From NCBI GenBank assembly GCA_910574835.1, contig CAJTDE010000008.1, positions 1-64,000 of the forward strand: DNA of 64,000 bases, read 5' to 3'. Below are positions 26,254 to 35,106 of the stretch, piece by piece. Position 1 is the stretch's first letter. Each line of letters begins with the position of its first letter. The notes under the pieces are model-generated. The model was not told the origin of the DNA and made no database searches. It worked only from the letters and a program-made list of their open reading frames with translations. A program made the translations under genes and the position numbers. Source of the DNA: Clostridia bacterium. Lineage in GTDB: Bacteria > Bacillota > Clostridia > Lachnospirales > Lachnospiraceae.

Positions 26254-27678
26254 ATGGCATCTGATATTATGCTGACCCTCTTGTTTCTGGGAGCGGCGCT
26301 TGTAATTTATTACCTGGCGCCCTCCCGGATAAGGTGGGGGATTCTCCTTGCAGCAAGCCTGATTTTTTATGCAAGCGCTTCCGTATGGATGCTGCTGCTT
26401 ACGGGCATTTCAGCCTGTTGGTCCTGGTTTGCAGGAGGAAGGATAGAAGAGATACACATAGAAAAAGGCAAGAGAGGCTGGCTGCTGTTAGGCATCCTGC
26501 CTCTTCTTGGCGTTCTTTTTGTATTTAAATATTTTAATTTTTTCAGCGCATCCGTGGCTTCTCTTTTGGCCCTGGCAGGACTTCCGGCCGATCCCCTTGT
26601 GCTGAAACTGATGCTTCCCCTGGGAATTTCCTATTACACCTTTAAAATGATAAGCTATCTGGCGGATATCTATCTGGGAAAAAGATCTTCCGAGCCTTAT
26701 GTGGGATATTATGTAACCTATGTGCTGTTTTTTCCCCAGATTCTTTCGGGACCTATTGAGCGGTCCGAGGGCTTTTTGGAGCAGCTTCACAGGGGATTGT
26801 ATTATGACAGCGGGCTTTTTGCGGAAGGGATTCAGAGGATTATTCTTGGGCTTTTCAAGAAAATGGTGATTGCCAACCGCCTGGGCGGATATGTGGATAC
26901 AATATTTGCCTCTCCGGGAGACTATCCGGGGCTGGCGGCAGTAATGGCGGCATTTTTTTACTCCTTTCAGCTCTACTGTGATTTTTCCGGATATTCGGAT
27001 ATTGCCATTGGCATGGGGGAGCTGCTGGGGATTCGCAGCAGGCAGAACTTCCGCTGTCCCTACTTTGCGCGGAATATCCGGGACTTCTGGAATCGCTGGC
27101 ATATTTCCCTGTCAAGCTGGCTTAGGGACTATGTGTACATTTCTCTGGGAGGAAGCCGTGTGTCCAAGGCGAAGCGGGGACGGAATGTGCTGCTGACCTT
27201 TCTGGCAAGCGGACTTTGGCATGGAGATAATTGGACCTTTGTGGCGTGGGGCGGTATACATGGGGTATGGAATCTGTTTTGCCGGAAAAAAAGGGCGGAG
27301 GCAGCCGGGCCTGTCAGGGTGCTGCGACAGACATTGGCGACGTTTTGCGGCGTTACCCTTGGGTGGGTATTCTTTCGGGCCGAAAGCTTATCGGCGGCGG
27401 TTTTTTACCTTCGGCGGGCGGTTTTCGGATTTTCGCTTTCCGTGACGGATATTCAGAACTCCATTCTGCCTTTTACGGGGGACAATACCTGTGCGGCCTA
27501 TTTTCTGACGGTTTGCCTGTTTTTGCTTCTTCTGTTTCTCTATGAGTGGGGACAGGTTTACGGGAAGGGGAGGGATAAAGAGTTTTCCCTTTCCGGGATC
27601 TGGATGACGGTTATGGGGCTTAGTGTTGCCCTATTCGGCGTGTTCGGGGCTTCCGGGTTTTTATATGCGCAGTTTTAA
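26254..27678 (+). CDS. MBOAT family O-acyltransferase (copy 1)
   Basis: A 474-residue AlgI/DltB-type membrane protein. It shows FPQILSGPIERSEGFLEQL, YCDFSGYSDIAIGMGELLGI, FWNRWHISLSSWLRDYVYI and the active-site SGLWHGDNWTFVAWGGIHG (His in WHG and in IHG). It transfers acyl groups from the cytoplasm to surface polysaccharide. The next gene encodes an SGNH-like partner, the usual two-component arrangement. A second such pair lies at 41237-43683. Confidence 0.93.
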   Translation: MASDIMLTLLFLGAALVIYYLAPSRIRWGILLAASLIFYASASVWMLLLTGISACWSWFAGGRIEEIHIEKGKRGWLLLGILPLLGVLFVFKYFNFFSASVASLLALAGLPADPLVLKLMLPLGISYYTFKMISYLADIYLGKRSSEPYVGYYVTYVLFFPQILSGPIERSEGFLEQLHRGLYYDSGLFAEGIQRIILGLFKKMVIANRLGGYVDTIFASPGDYPGLAAVMAAFFYSFQLYCDFSGYSDIAIGMGELLGIRSRQNFRCPYFARNIRDFWNRWHISLSSWLRDYVYISLGGSRVSKAKRGRNVLLTFLASGLWHGDNWTFVAWGGIHGVWNLFCRKKRAEAAGPVRVLRQTLATFCGVTLGWVFFRAESLSAAVFYLRRAVFGFSLSVTDIQNSILPFTGDNTCAAYFLTVCLFLLLLFLYEWGQVYGKGRDKEFSLSGIWMTVMGLSVALFGVFGASGFLYAQF

Positions 27679-27681
27679 GCG

Positions 27682-27760
27682 GGAATAAAACAGTGATATC
27701 CTTACTACACATACCTCAATTTATTGGAAAAGGTTATTGCGGAACTGGAATGAAATAAGT
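27682..27760 (+). repeat. Element B-like leader between the MBOAT and SGNH genes
   Basis: GGGAATAAAACAGTGATATCCTT (27681-27703) and the partly complementary AAGGTTATTGC-GGAACTGGAA (27730-27750) enclose about 26 bases. The same sequence pattern precedes the nucleotidyltransferase gene at 53718. Confidence 0.45.
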
Positions 27761-28696
27761 ATGAAACATATAGGAAAAATTCTGGCAGGCGTATTATTTG
27801 CAGTACTTCTGCTTACAGGAATCAAAAATGAATATGCCAGGCTTCTGCCCGTGTCTTCTTACGGAATGCAGGCGGCCGTCAAAAAGAAATCCGTGGACCA
27901 TCTGTTCATCGGCTCTTCCATGTTCCGCCAGGGATTGTCCATTGATGTGCTGGAGGAAATGCTGGAAGGAGAAGTCTACATTCTCTCCTACAATGGCAAT
28001 CAGCCGGCATTTATGGCGATGGAGCTGGAATATATGCTGAAAGAAGGTCTGGAAATAGGCACCCTCTATGTGGATCTCTATCCCTATACGGCCGCGGCCG
28101 CTCCCTGGATCAGCGACACCAAGATTCTTCTGGATACGGATCTGAGCTTTAAGCTGGATGCCTGGAAGCTGATGAATGTGTATAATGACACAAAGCTTTT
28201 GGACTTCTATGAGTTGTTTGTCACAGCCAACAATGAGCAGATCCTAACCTACCCCATCCATAACCGCCTGGTATCCGCACAGTTCCGCAATGGCGGAAAT
28301 ATCCTGACGCCCGGGGGACAGACAAAGGAGCATCTGGATTCGCTGGGGATGCTTGGGGGAAGGGATGGCTTGCAGGAGGCGCAGGTGGAGGGATATAAAA
28401 AGATACTGGAGCTTGCCAGGGAGCATGGGGTGAAAGTATACTTTATTGAAACGCCGAAGTATGAGCGGATGTACCGGGATGCAGACTATATGGAGCTGTA
28501 TGAGGCTTGCAGAAATAAGATGGAAGAACTGACAGAAGCAGATGTGTACAATGCCGAAGTGATTCTGGCAGAAGAGCTGGCATTTGATTTTGGAGATGCG
28601 GCCTGCTTCCAGGATTTGATTCATTTATCTACGGAAGGACGCACGCTGTATACTAAGCTTTTGTGTGAAAAATTAGAAGAATTAAGAGCGGAATAA
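27761..28696 (+). CDS. SGNH/AlgX-like partner of MBOAT (copy 1)
   Basis: A 311-residue protein with one N-terminal membrane helix and an extracellular domain. HLFIGSSMFRQGLSID is the GSS version of the SGNH block I; DLIHLSTEGRTLYTKLL at the C-terminus supplies the Asp-x-x-His pair. Together with the preceding MBOAT it should transfer or trim acyl groups on the wall polymer. ATG 27761 is preferred to TTG 27737, although both have weak ribosome binding sites. Confidence 0.82.
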   Translation: MKHIGKILAGVLFAVLLLTGIKNEYARLLPVSSYGMQAAVKKKSVDHLFIGSSMFRQGLSIDVLEEMLEGEVYILSYNGNQPAFMAMELEYMLKEGLEIGTLYVDLYPYTAAAAPWISDTKILLDTDLSFKLDAWKLMNVYNDTKLLDFYELFVTANNEQILTYPIHNRLVSAQFRNGGNILTPGGQTKEHLDSLGMLGGRDGLQEAQVEGYKKILELAREHGVKVYFIETPKYERMYRDADYMELYEACRNKMEELTEADVYNAEVILAEELAFDFGDAACFQDLIHLSTEGRTLYTKLLCEKLEELRAE

Positions 28697-28774
28697 AGGC
28701 ATTTATAGACAATCGAAGGACAAAAAGCAGAAAACAGATGCAAAGAAAACAGAGGCAAAGAAAATGGAGGCGAA

Positions 28775-29914
28775 ATGAAGAAGCTGGATTATATTGACGG
28801 ATTAAAAGGCATCGGCGCGCTGATGGTATATCTCTGCCATTTTGTATTTGCCTTCTACTATGCTGCCTACACGCTGCTGCCTGAGCATGTGAATACAAAG
28901 TCAGGCGCTGAGATTTTTATAGGAAAAACACCTCTTAATTTCTTTTACAATGGAAACGGAGCGGTCTGCCTTTTCCTGGTATTCAGCGGCTTTGTGCTCT
29001 GCCTGACCTATTTTCGGACAAGGGATCGGGCCAGGCTGAAAAGCGGGGCGCTTAAGCGGTATTTTCGGCTGATGCCGGTGATTCTGGCGGTGAATGTTCT
29101 GATTTTTATTCTTATGTATTTTGGTTTCTATCAAAACGCAGAGACAGCGGTCCTTACGAAGTCTGTTCCCTGGTTTCAGGGCTTTAACCAATTTGAACCG
29201 GGGATTTTGAGTATGCTCTATGAAAGCCTGATCGGGTGTTTTGTAAGGGGGAGCAACAATTATAACGGTGTGCTCTGGACGATTCCCTATCTGTTCTGGG
29301 GGGCTTTGGTTGTATATCTGGCGGCTTTTCTGGTGGCGGAGAATCCTCTGCGGTATATTGCGTACGGCGTTATGATTCTTGTGGCTTTAAAAACGGATAT
29401 CTATTTTGTGGGAATTTTTCTGGGCTTTGTGCTCTGTGATTTTTTCAGCACACAGGAGCGGCTTGTGAGGCTGTACCGGAGATTTCGGCTGATTCCGCTG
29501 CTGGTGTTTCTGCTGGGATTTTATCTGACCTCGTATCCTTCTATCGGAACGGAGCTGCCGGGAACGATCTACGGGGTGCTGCCTGCCGCCTATACGGTGA
29601 TTTATCACATTGCCGGGGCATTTTTGCTGACGGCGGGAGTGCTGGGATGTGATTGGCTGCAGTGGTTCTTTTCGCGAAAGCCTTTTTTGTACCTGGGGAA
29701 GATTTCTTACTCCCTCTATCTTCTGCATTTTCCCATTATAGCCACATTTTCCTGCTGGTTTTTCCTGAAATTCCAGGGGAGTATCGGGTATGGGCTGACG
29801 GTGGGGGCTGATTTTGTGCTGACGACAGCTCTGGTACTGACGCTTTCGTCTTTAAGCAGCCGATATCTGGAGCCGTTGGGGGCGCGGTTTTGGAAGCGGG
29901 GAGGAAAGGCGTAA
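28775..29914 (+). CDS. Acyltransferase family 3 protein (copy 1)
   Basis: A 379-residue PF01757 membrane protein. It opens YIDGLKGIGALMVYLCHFVF (RGIA-like motif plus His), then SGFVLCLTYFRTR and ten hydrophobic segments, ending SYSLYLLHFPI (the typical YxxHxP motif). It O-acylates a surface glycan or lipid. It belongs to a run of modification genes following the MBOAT-SGNH pair. Confidence 0.9.
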   Translation: MKKLDYIDGLKGIGALMVYLCHFVFAFYYAAYTLLPEHVNTKSGAEIFIGKTPLNFFYNGNGAVCLFLVFSGFVLCLTYFRTRDRARLKSGALKRYFRLMPVILAVNVLIFILMYFGFYQNAETAVLTKSVPWFQGFNQFEPGILSMLYESLIGCFVRGSNNYNGVLWTIPYLFWGALVVYLAAFLVAENPLRYIAYGVMILVALKTDIYFVGIFLGFVLCDFFSTQERLVRLYRRFRLIPLLVFLLGFYLTSYPSIGTELPGTIYGVLPAAYTVIYHIAGAFLLTAGVLGCDWLQWFFSRKPFLYLGKISYSLYLLHFPIIATFSCWFFLKFQGSIGYGLTVGADFVLTTALVLTLSSLSSRYLEPLGARFWKRGGKA

Positions 29915-29997
29915 GAAGGCGATTGGCCGTTATGTGAAGGGCAAAATAAGAAGTTTCATGAATCAGCCGGAATTGAGAAAGGCGAAGGAGGAGCAGA

Positions 29998-30915
29998 ATG
30001 GAAAAGCAGAGGATTCTCTGGATGGATATAGCGAAGGCATTCGGCATATTGGTTGTACTCATTGTCCACAGCGGAATCAGCCTGGGGCCGGTTACATTTT
30101 TTGGCGGGATGTTTTACATGCCGGTGTTTTTTGTGCTGGCCGGCATGACATTTACCTGGAGGAAGGAGGAGACATTCGGCGCCTTTGTGAAGAAAAAGGC
30201 CCGTCGTCTTTTGGTTCCCTATTTTGGGTATAATTTGTTCCTGTTTCTCTTTTTCTTTGTTAAGGACAGCATGCTTACGGGAAATGTTGCCTCGGAGTCC
30301 TTTTTTCCATTGCTTGGGATTCTGTATTCCAGAAACAGTCTCTTTGGAAGGGGGGCGGCGGAAAATGTATATTTTATGCAGATTCTCAATGCGCCGACCT
30401 GGTTTTTGACAGGCTTGTTTGTAAGTCTGGTGGTATTTTGGATACTGATGCAGGCTGTGGGAGGAGAGCTTCGCAAGCTTTTCATTATGAACAGCGGGGT
30501 GCTTCTTTTTTCCGTACTGCTGCATTATTTCTGTCCCATTCTTTTGCCGTGGAGCGTAGACTGTGCCCTGTATGCGGTGTCCTTCTTAACCTTTGGGAAG
30601 GCACTGGCGGAGTATGGCTTAGTGGAAAAGCTTTCGAAGAAGCCGCTTGCTCTTATTTTAATAATGGGCGCTTTTGGGGGCCTGTCCTTGGTAAACGGCA
30701 GCGTTAATATGTCTGTCGGAGAGTATGGAAGTTCTATGGTGATATATTTAATCGTAGGAGGGCTGGGGTCTCTGCTCTGTATGGAGGTATCCTATTTTGT
30801 GGAAAAATATACGGACCTTCCGGCCAGGGGCTTGGCGTGGCTGGGGAGGCATACGATGCCTGTGCTGTGCCTGCATCTCTTTGTGTACTCGGTAATTGGC
30901 CTGCTCTTGTTTTAA
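29998..30915 (+). CDS. Acyltransferase family 3 protein (copy 2)
   Basis: A 305-residue, smaller PF01757 protein of the WecH/YfiQ-like type: RILWMDIAKAFGILVVLIVHSG, FYMPVFFVLAGMTF and a C-terminal LGRHTMPVLCLHLFVY. About nine to ten membrane segments. GGAGGAG precedes ATG 29998. It probably O-acetylates a membrane-linked intermediate or the finished polymer. It ends the modification gene run before the element A leader. Confidence 0.87.
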   Translation: MEKQRILWMDIAKAFGILVVLIVHSGISLGPVTFFGGMFYMPVFFVLAGMTFTWRKEETFGAFVKKKARRLLVPYFGYNLFLFLFFFVKDSMLTGNVASESFFPLLGILYSRNSLFGRGAAENVYFMQILNAPTWFLTGLFVSLVVFWILMQAVGGELRKLFIMNSGVLLFSVLLHYFCPILLPWSVDCALYAVSFLTFGKALAEYGLVEKLSKKPLALILIMGAFGGLSLVNGSVNMSVGEYGSSMVIYLIVGGLGSLLCMEVSYFVEKYTDLPARGLAWLGRHTMPVLCLHLFVYSVIGLLLF

Positions 30916-30935
30916 ATGTGCTTTGATGCTATACT
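30907..30935 (+). promoter_or_regulatory. Putative promoter upstream of element A copy 2
   Basis: TTGTTT (30907-30912), a 17-base spacer and TATACT (30930-30935). A transcript from here would carry the whole element A as its 5' leader. Confidence 0.4.
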
Positions 30936-30967
30936 CTCATAATATAGAAAAGGGGAGATGTGCGTCT

Positions 30968-31091
30968 GGTAAAGTCGCAAAGGCGCACGAGAGAAACTTT
31001 TATGAGTGCCCTTTCGAATAAAAGTTTCTCTCATTACAGGCGTGTCGAAGCGACTTTACCCTTTAGTGCCGTCGCGCAGCGACTATAATAG
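30968..31091 (+). repeat. Element A, copy 2 (full), upstream of the HisC-like gene
   Basis: The outer stem GGTAAAGTCGC (30968-30978) pairs with GCGACTTTACC (31050-31060); the inner 15-bp stem GAGAGAAACTTTTAT (30989-31003) pairs perfectly with 31018-31032 over the loop GAGTGCCCTTTCGA; the tail hairpin GTCGC-GCA-GCGAC (31071-31083) runs into TATAATAG and then the AGGAGG of the next gene. About 124 bases in all; no reading frame and no target-site duplication noted. Confidence 0.85.
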
Positions 31092-31106
31092 TAGGAGGAA
31101 ATGCTC

Positions 31107-32171
31107 ATGAGCTATTATGTAGATGAAAATATAAAAAACACCCTTCGTATTTTCCCGGAACAGGGAAGGTATGATTACCACCGTTTTGATATGAATGAGA
31201 ACCCCGAGGGACTTCCCAAGAGCTTTGTGGATTCCGTGCTGAAGGAGATAACGCCGGAGTTCCTTTCCATCTATCCGGAGCCGGAACGGTTTATTCGCAA
31301 ATATACGGAATATGTTTCCGGCCTTTCCGCGGAAAATGTGCTGCCAACCAATGGTTCGGACATGGCGATCCGGTATCTACTGGAAACCTTCGGGGAAAAG
31401 GGCAAAGAGGTTGTGACGGTAGCTCCTTCCTTTGAAATGTACTGGGTCAATTGCAGCATCCTGGGTCTTAAGCATGTGCCGGTAGCCTATGAAAAGGATT
31501 TGACTATTCGCATTGAAAAGATTGTGGAGGCAGTCACAGAGAACACCAGGGTAGTCGTACTGCTGAATCCCAATAACCCGGTGGGCAATGTCTATACGGA
31601 GGAAGAGCTTCAGCAAGTAATTGAAAAGGCCCGCAAGGTGGGGGCCGTTGTGATAATTGACGAAGCATATCATTATTTTTATGATAAAACCTTTATAAAA
31701 TACGCAGTATCCGGAGATAATGTGATAGTATTGCGCACCTTCTCTAAGCTGATGTCTTTGGCGGCCTGCAGGCTGGGCGTAATTATCAGCAATCCGCAGA
31801 TTATCGGCTATGTAAAAAATGCAAAGCTTACCTTTGATGTGAACTCTATCGCACTTCTGTTTGGGGAACGGATTTTGGAACATCCGGAGCTGATAGAGGA
31901 GCTGATTCAAAAGGAAAAGGAAGGAAAGGAATATACCCTGGATGTCCTTCGAAAATCCGGCTACTGGTGCCAGGACTGCAGGGGGAATTTTATCTTTGTG
32001 AAGCCGAATCAGAATGCCCGGGCTTTGGTGCAGCGTTTGAAGGAAGAAAAGCGGATATTAGTGCATGCCTATGGAAATGAGCTTTTGAAGGATTTGCTGC
32101 GGGTATCCGTAGGCTCAAAAGAAGCAATGCAGATTTTCCTGGACGGATTTTTGGATTTGGATAAAGCTTAA
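31107..32171 (+). CDS. HisC-like PLP-dependent aminotransferase (polysaccharide context)
   Basis: A 354-residue fold-type I enzyme with NPNNPVG (154-160), DEAYHYF (185-191, PLP Asp) and TFSKLMSLAACRLG with the Schiff-base Lys214 and phosphate-binding Arg222. The region reads like histidinol-phosphate aminotransferase or CobD-type decarboxylases. A separate, standard hisC lies at 57622, and the next genes encode a TagD-like cytidylyltransferase fusion and a TagF-like polymerase. It may therefore make an amino-alcohol phosphate (such as serinol- or ethanolamine-phosphate) for a surface polymer. ATG 31107 has the better AGGAGG spacing. Confidence 0.78.
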   Translation: MSYYVDENIKNTLRIFPEQGRYDYHRFDMNENPEGLPKSFVDSVLKEITPEFLSIYPEPERFIRKYTEYVSGLSAENVLPTNGSDMAIRYLLETFGEKGKEVVTVAPSFEMYWVNCSILGLKHVPVAYEKDLTIRIEKIVEAVTENTRVVVLLNPNNPVGNVYTEEELQQVIEKARKVGAVVIIDEAYHYFYDKTFIKYAVSGDNVIVLRTFSKLMSLAACRLGVIISNPQIIGYVKNAKLTFDVNSIALLFGERILEHPELIEELIQKEKEGKEYTLDVLRKSGYWCQDCRGNFIFVKPNQNARALVQRLKEEKRILVHAYGNELLKDLLRVSVGSKEAMQIFLDGFLDLDKA

Positions 32172-32264
32172 TGGATATGCTGATATAAGATGAGCTTGTT
32201 CGGGCAAAAGGCGGCGCCGGGTTTGTTTAGGCGCTGTTTGCAGGAAGAAAGAGGAGAAGCAGAT

Positions 32265-33614
32265 ATGGTAAAGGTAATTACATATGGAACCTATGATTTG
32301 CTGCACTACGGCCATATCCGGCTTTTGGAACGTGCAAAGGCGCTGGGAGATTATCTCATTGTGGGCGTGACCACAGATGATTTTGACAAAACCAGGGGAA
32401 AGATCAATGTACAGCAGCCCCTTATGGAACGGGTAGAGTCCGTAAAAGCTACCGGCATTGCGGATGAGATTATCATAGAAGAATATGAGGGGCAGAAGAT
32501 TGATGATATCCGGCGGTACGGTGTGGATATTTTTACGGTAGGTTCCGATTGGGAAGGAAAGTTTGATTATCTGAAGGAATACTGTAAGGTTGTATATCTG
32601 GAGAGGACGCAGGGAATCTCCAGCACGGAGGTCCGCAGTCATCAGCAGGAGCTTCGTCTCGGGCTGGTAGGGGAATTTGCCATGCTCAATACGGTGGGGC
32701 AGGAGAGCAGCTATGTGAACGGTCTGTCTGCCAGCAGTGTTTATACGGAGGACAGCTCCCGGCTTTCCAAACAGCTGAAGGAGCTGATTACCGAAAAGAC
32801 CTACGAAGGTTTTCTGGGGGATGTGGATGCCGTCTATATTGCCTCTCGCCCGGAAAAGCATTATGAACAGGTGAAGCAGGCGCTTGAACAGGGAAAGCAT
32901 GTATTGGTGGAATCTCCGGTGACGCTTGAAAGAACCCGGTGTAAGGAACTGCTGGAACTGGCGGAGAAGAAGAACCGGATTTTAATGGAATCCATTAAGA
33001 CCGCCTATGCAACAGCCTACAGCCGGCTTCTCTTACTGATAAAGAGTGGAAAAATCGGAAGCGTGGTTTCTGTGGATGCCACCTGTACCAGTCTAAGAGA
33101 GATTGGGGAAGACGGGATGGCGGAACAGAGTGCGTGGAGCAGCATTTGTGAGTGGGGACCGGTAGCCATGCTTCCTATCTTACAGATTCTGGGGGCGAAT
33201 TATGAAGAGAAGCGGATTGTCTCCCATCTTATCAAAAGTCCGGCAGACACCGTAAAGTTTGACGCCTTTACAAAAATTGATTTTGTATATCCGGAGGCGG
33301 TTGCTTCCCTAAAGGTCGGAAAAGGCGTAAAATCAGAGGGAGAGCTGATTGTCTCCGGAACAAAGGGCTACGTTTATGTTCCGGCGCCCTGGTGGAAAAC
33401 AGATTATTTTGAAATCCGTTATGAAAATCCGGCGGATAACCAACGCTATTTTTACCAGCTGGATGGAGAGGGGCTGCGGTATGAGCTGGTGACTTTTTTA
33501 AAGTCGATTCGTATGGGAAAGGATATGTCCTATGTGGACAAAGAGATTACGGCAGTTATTGCAGGGCTGATAAGTGACTTTGAGAATGGAGTAGATATGA
33601 AAACCATTCTTTAG
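32265..33614 (+). CDS. Fusion of TagD-like cytidylyltransferase and Gfo/Idh/MocA-like domain
   Basis: A 449-residue two-domain protein. Residues 1-128 are a glycerol-3-phosphate cytidylyltransferase-type domain with HYGH (14-17, the HxGH motif) and RTQGISST (114-121). Residues about 131-449 are Gfo/Idh/MocA-like, but the Rossmann glycine motif reads LGLVGEFAMLN and the EKP signature reads ESP (216-218), so the usual catalytic Lys is missing. It probably makes a CDP-polyol or CDP-amino-alcohol; the second domain may bind the substrate rather than oxidise it. ATG 32265 follows GAGGAG. Confidence 0.85.
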   Translation: MVKVITYGTYDLLHYGHIRLLERAKALGDYLIVGVTTDDFDKTRGKINVQQPLMERVESVKATGIADEIIIEEYEGQKIDDIRRYGVDIFTVGSDWEGKFDYLKEYCKVVYLERTQGISSTEVRSHQQELRLGLVGEFAMLNTVGQESSYVNGLSASSVYTEDSSRLSKQLKELITEKTYEGFLGDVDAVYIASRPEKHYEQVKQALEQGKHVLVESPVTLERTRCKELLELAEKKNRILMESIKTAYATAYSRLLLLIKSGKIGSVVSVDATCTSLREIGEDGMAEQSAWSSICEWGPVAMLPILQILGANYEEKRIVSHLIKSPADTVKFDAFTKIDFVYPEAVASLKVGKGVKSEGELIVSGTKGYVYVPAPWWKTDYFEIRYENPADNQRYFYQLDGEGLRYELVTFLKSIRMGKDMSYVDKEITAVIAGLISDFENGVDMKTIL

Positions 33615-33616
33615 AA

Positions 33617-33665
33617 GAAAAAGGCATAGCGGGAGCAAATCAATCCTGCCAATGCCTTTTGTTCC
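33617..33665. terminator. Bidirectional terminator between convergent genes
   Basis: AAAAAGGCATAGCGGGA and its near-complement TCCTGCCAATGCCTTTT form an imperfect stem flanked by an A tract on the left and a T tract on the right, so it can serve both the fusion gene and the minus-strand TagF-like gene. Confidence 0.75.
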
Positions 33666-34825
33666 TATTTTTTGCCGTTATGGTATTCAAGAATCAGGTC
33701 AGCTACGGCTTCGGAGGCATGTCCGTCATCATAGAATTGCAACATATCCCGAAATTCCTTACAGCCTTTTTCATAAGCCTCCTCATCAAAAGCTTCGATT
33801 TGCTCCATAAGCTCTTCGTTGGAGAGCGCCAGAGTGAAAGGAAGCTCTTTCAGATCGAAATAATAGTCCTTTGTCCGCTTCATTTCTTCATAATCCTCAG
33901 CGTACAGAAAGCCGGGCTTCCCGATCATGGGAAAATCAAAGGCACAGCCGGAATAGTCGCTGATAATAATATCGGAGGCAACCAGCAGCTCCTGCATATT
34001 CTCGTAAGGGCTGGCATTCAGAATCCGCTCCGTGTAAGTAAGAGGATAGTCTTGATAGCTTACATTCGGATGCATCCGCACCAGCACGGCCCAGGTTCCG
34101 CCAAAGCGTTTTTTCAGCGACAATAAAAGCTGCTCATAGTTTAGATTATACATGTCTGTTTTGCGGCTGTCCCGATAGGTAGGGGCATAGAGAGCAAGCT
34201 TTGTATCGGAGGGCAGGGAAAAATGCTTTAAAACTTTTTCGCGGTAGGGGGCCGGGTCCTCAAAGTAAATATCATTTTTAGGGATACCCTTTTGGAGAAT
34301 GGGGCCGTCATACCAGAAGGATTCCTGATAGGAATCATACTCCCACTTGCAGCAAACCAGCAGCAGATCTATATTTTGGGAGTCAATTTTGGCATAGTTG
34401 ACATATTCCCGGCTTAAAGCAGCTTCACAATCCTTTTCCACTTTTTTTAGACCCAGACCGCCGTGCCAAGTTTGGATATAAAACTGCCCCGGACGCTTTT
34501 TGAAATAATACAGCTTGCGGGTATCGTCCACCCAGGTTCCGGCTGTGGCCATATGAAAGGCAAAGGCCGCTGTGTTGGGACGAAGAGGAAGAATCCCTTT
34601 TGGAAGATTGTAATCAGAGGCTGACACCCAATACAGCTTGAGATCCAAACCGCGTTTTAGAAATTCCTGCGCAATAAATTTGGGATTGTCCCCATAGCCG
34701 CCGCCGTTGAAGTTGCTGAATATAATCTTTCTCCGATCAAGAGGGAGAAAAACAAACAGGTTCCAACATATCTTCATATACAGTCGATGAAGGGCCAGGT
34801 AGACAGGAAGTATGAATTTTTTCAT
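33665..34825 (-). CDS. CDP-glycerol:poly(glycerophosphate) glycerophosphotransferase family protein
   Basis: A 386-residue GT-B protein of the TagB/TagF type. It shows IIFSNFNGGGYGDNPKFIAQE, YIQTWHGGLGLKKVEKD (catalytic His region), ALYAPTYRDS and SDIIISDYSGCAFDFPM near the C-terminus. It transfers polyol-phosphate units from a CDP donor, so it is the natural user of the product of the convergent cytidylyltransferase fusion. ATG 34825 is preferred; AAGGAGG lies about 11 bases upstream. The substrate may not be glycerol. Confidence 0.85.
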   Translation of the reverse strand: MKKFILPVYLALHRLYMKICWNLFVFLPLDRRKIIFSNFNGGGYGDNPKFIAQEFLKRGLDLKLYWVSASDYNLPKGILPLRPNTAAFAFHMATAGTWVDDTRKLYYFKKRPGQFYIQTWHGGLGLKKVEKDCEAALSREYVNYAKIDSQNIDLLLVCCKWEYDSYQESFWYDGPILQKGIPKNDIYFEDPAPYREKVLKHFSLPSDTKLALYAPTYRDSRKTDMYNLNYEQLLLSLKKRFGGTWAVLVRMHPNVSYQDYPLTYTERILNASPYENMQELLVASDIIISDYSGCAFDFPMIGKPGFLYAEDYEEMKRTKDYYFDLKELPFTLALSNEELMEQIEAFDEEAYEKGCKEFRDMLQFYDDGHASEAVADLILEYHNGKK

Positions 34826-34916
34826 AGAAAAGGGGGCCTCCTTGTTAAACTTTTGCAATAAATTTCCTTTATTTTAGCATTTTGGCAAAAGAATGTGAAG
34901 TATGAAAAATATTCCT

Positions 34917-34944
34917 TTGACTTTTTGGAAAAATGTGTTATATT
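34917..34944 (+). promoter_or_regulatory. Promoter of rho
   Basis: TTGACT (34917-34922), a 16-base spacer and TATATT (34939-34944). The resulting leader is about 150 bases long. Confidence 0.65.
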
Positions 34945-34960
34945 TTAGGGTAGAGTAGGT

Positions 34961-34976
34961 GTCATCAATTGATGAC
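34961..34976. promoter_or_regulatory. 16-base perfect palindrome in the rho leader
   Basis: GTCATCAATTGATGAC lies about 10 bases after the expected rho transcription start. It could be an operator, or the stem of a leader hairpin used in autoregulation. This is a sequence observation only. Confidence 0.5.
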
Positions 34977-35106
34977 ATGGAAGTAAAAGGATTTCTGTTT
35001 CAAATATGCCAAATGATTCTGGCAGGGATTCCCAAGATAAATAAAAAATGTTTCATGATAGATACGTTTTGGAGAAAAGACAGAATGAGAAAATAGGAGG
35101 ATTAGA

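Noticed and set aside
31107-32171. Calling this gene hisC
   Set aside because: A conventional hisC is present at 57622, and the neighbours are CDP-donor and polymer genes, so the name would mislead.
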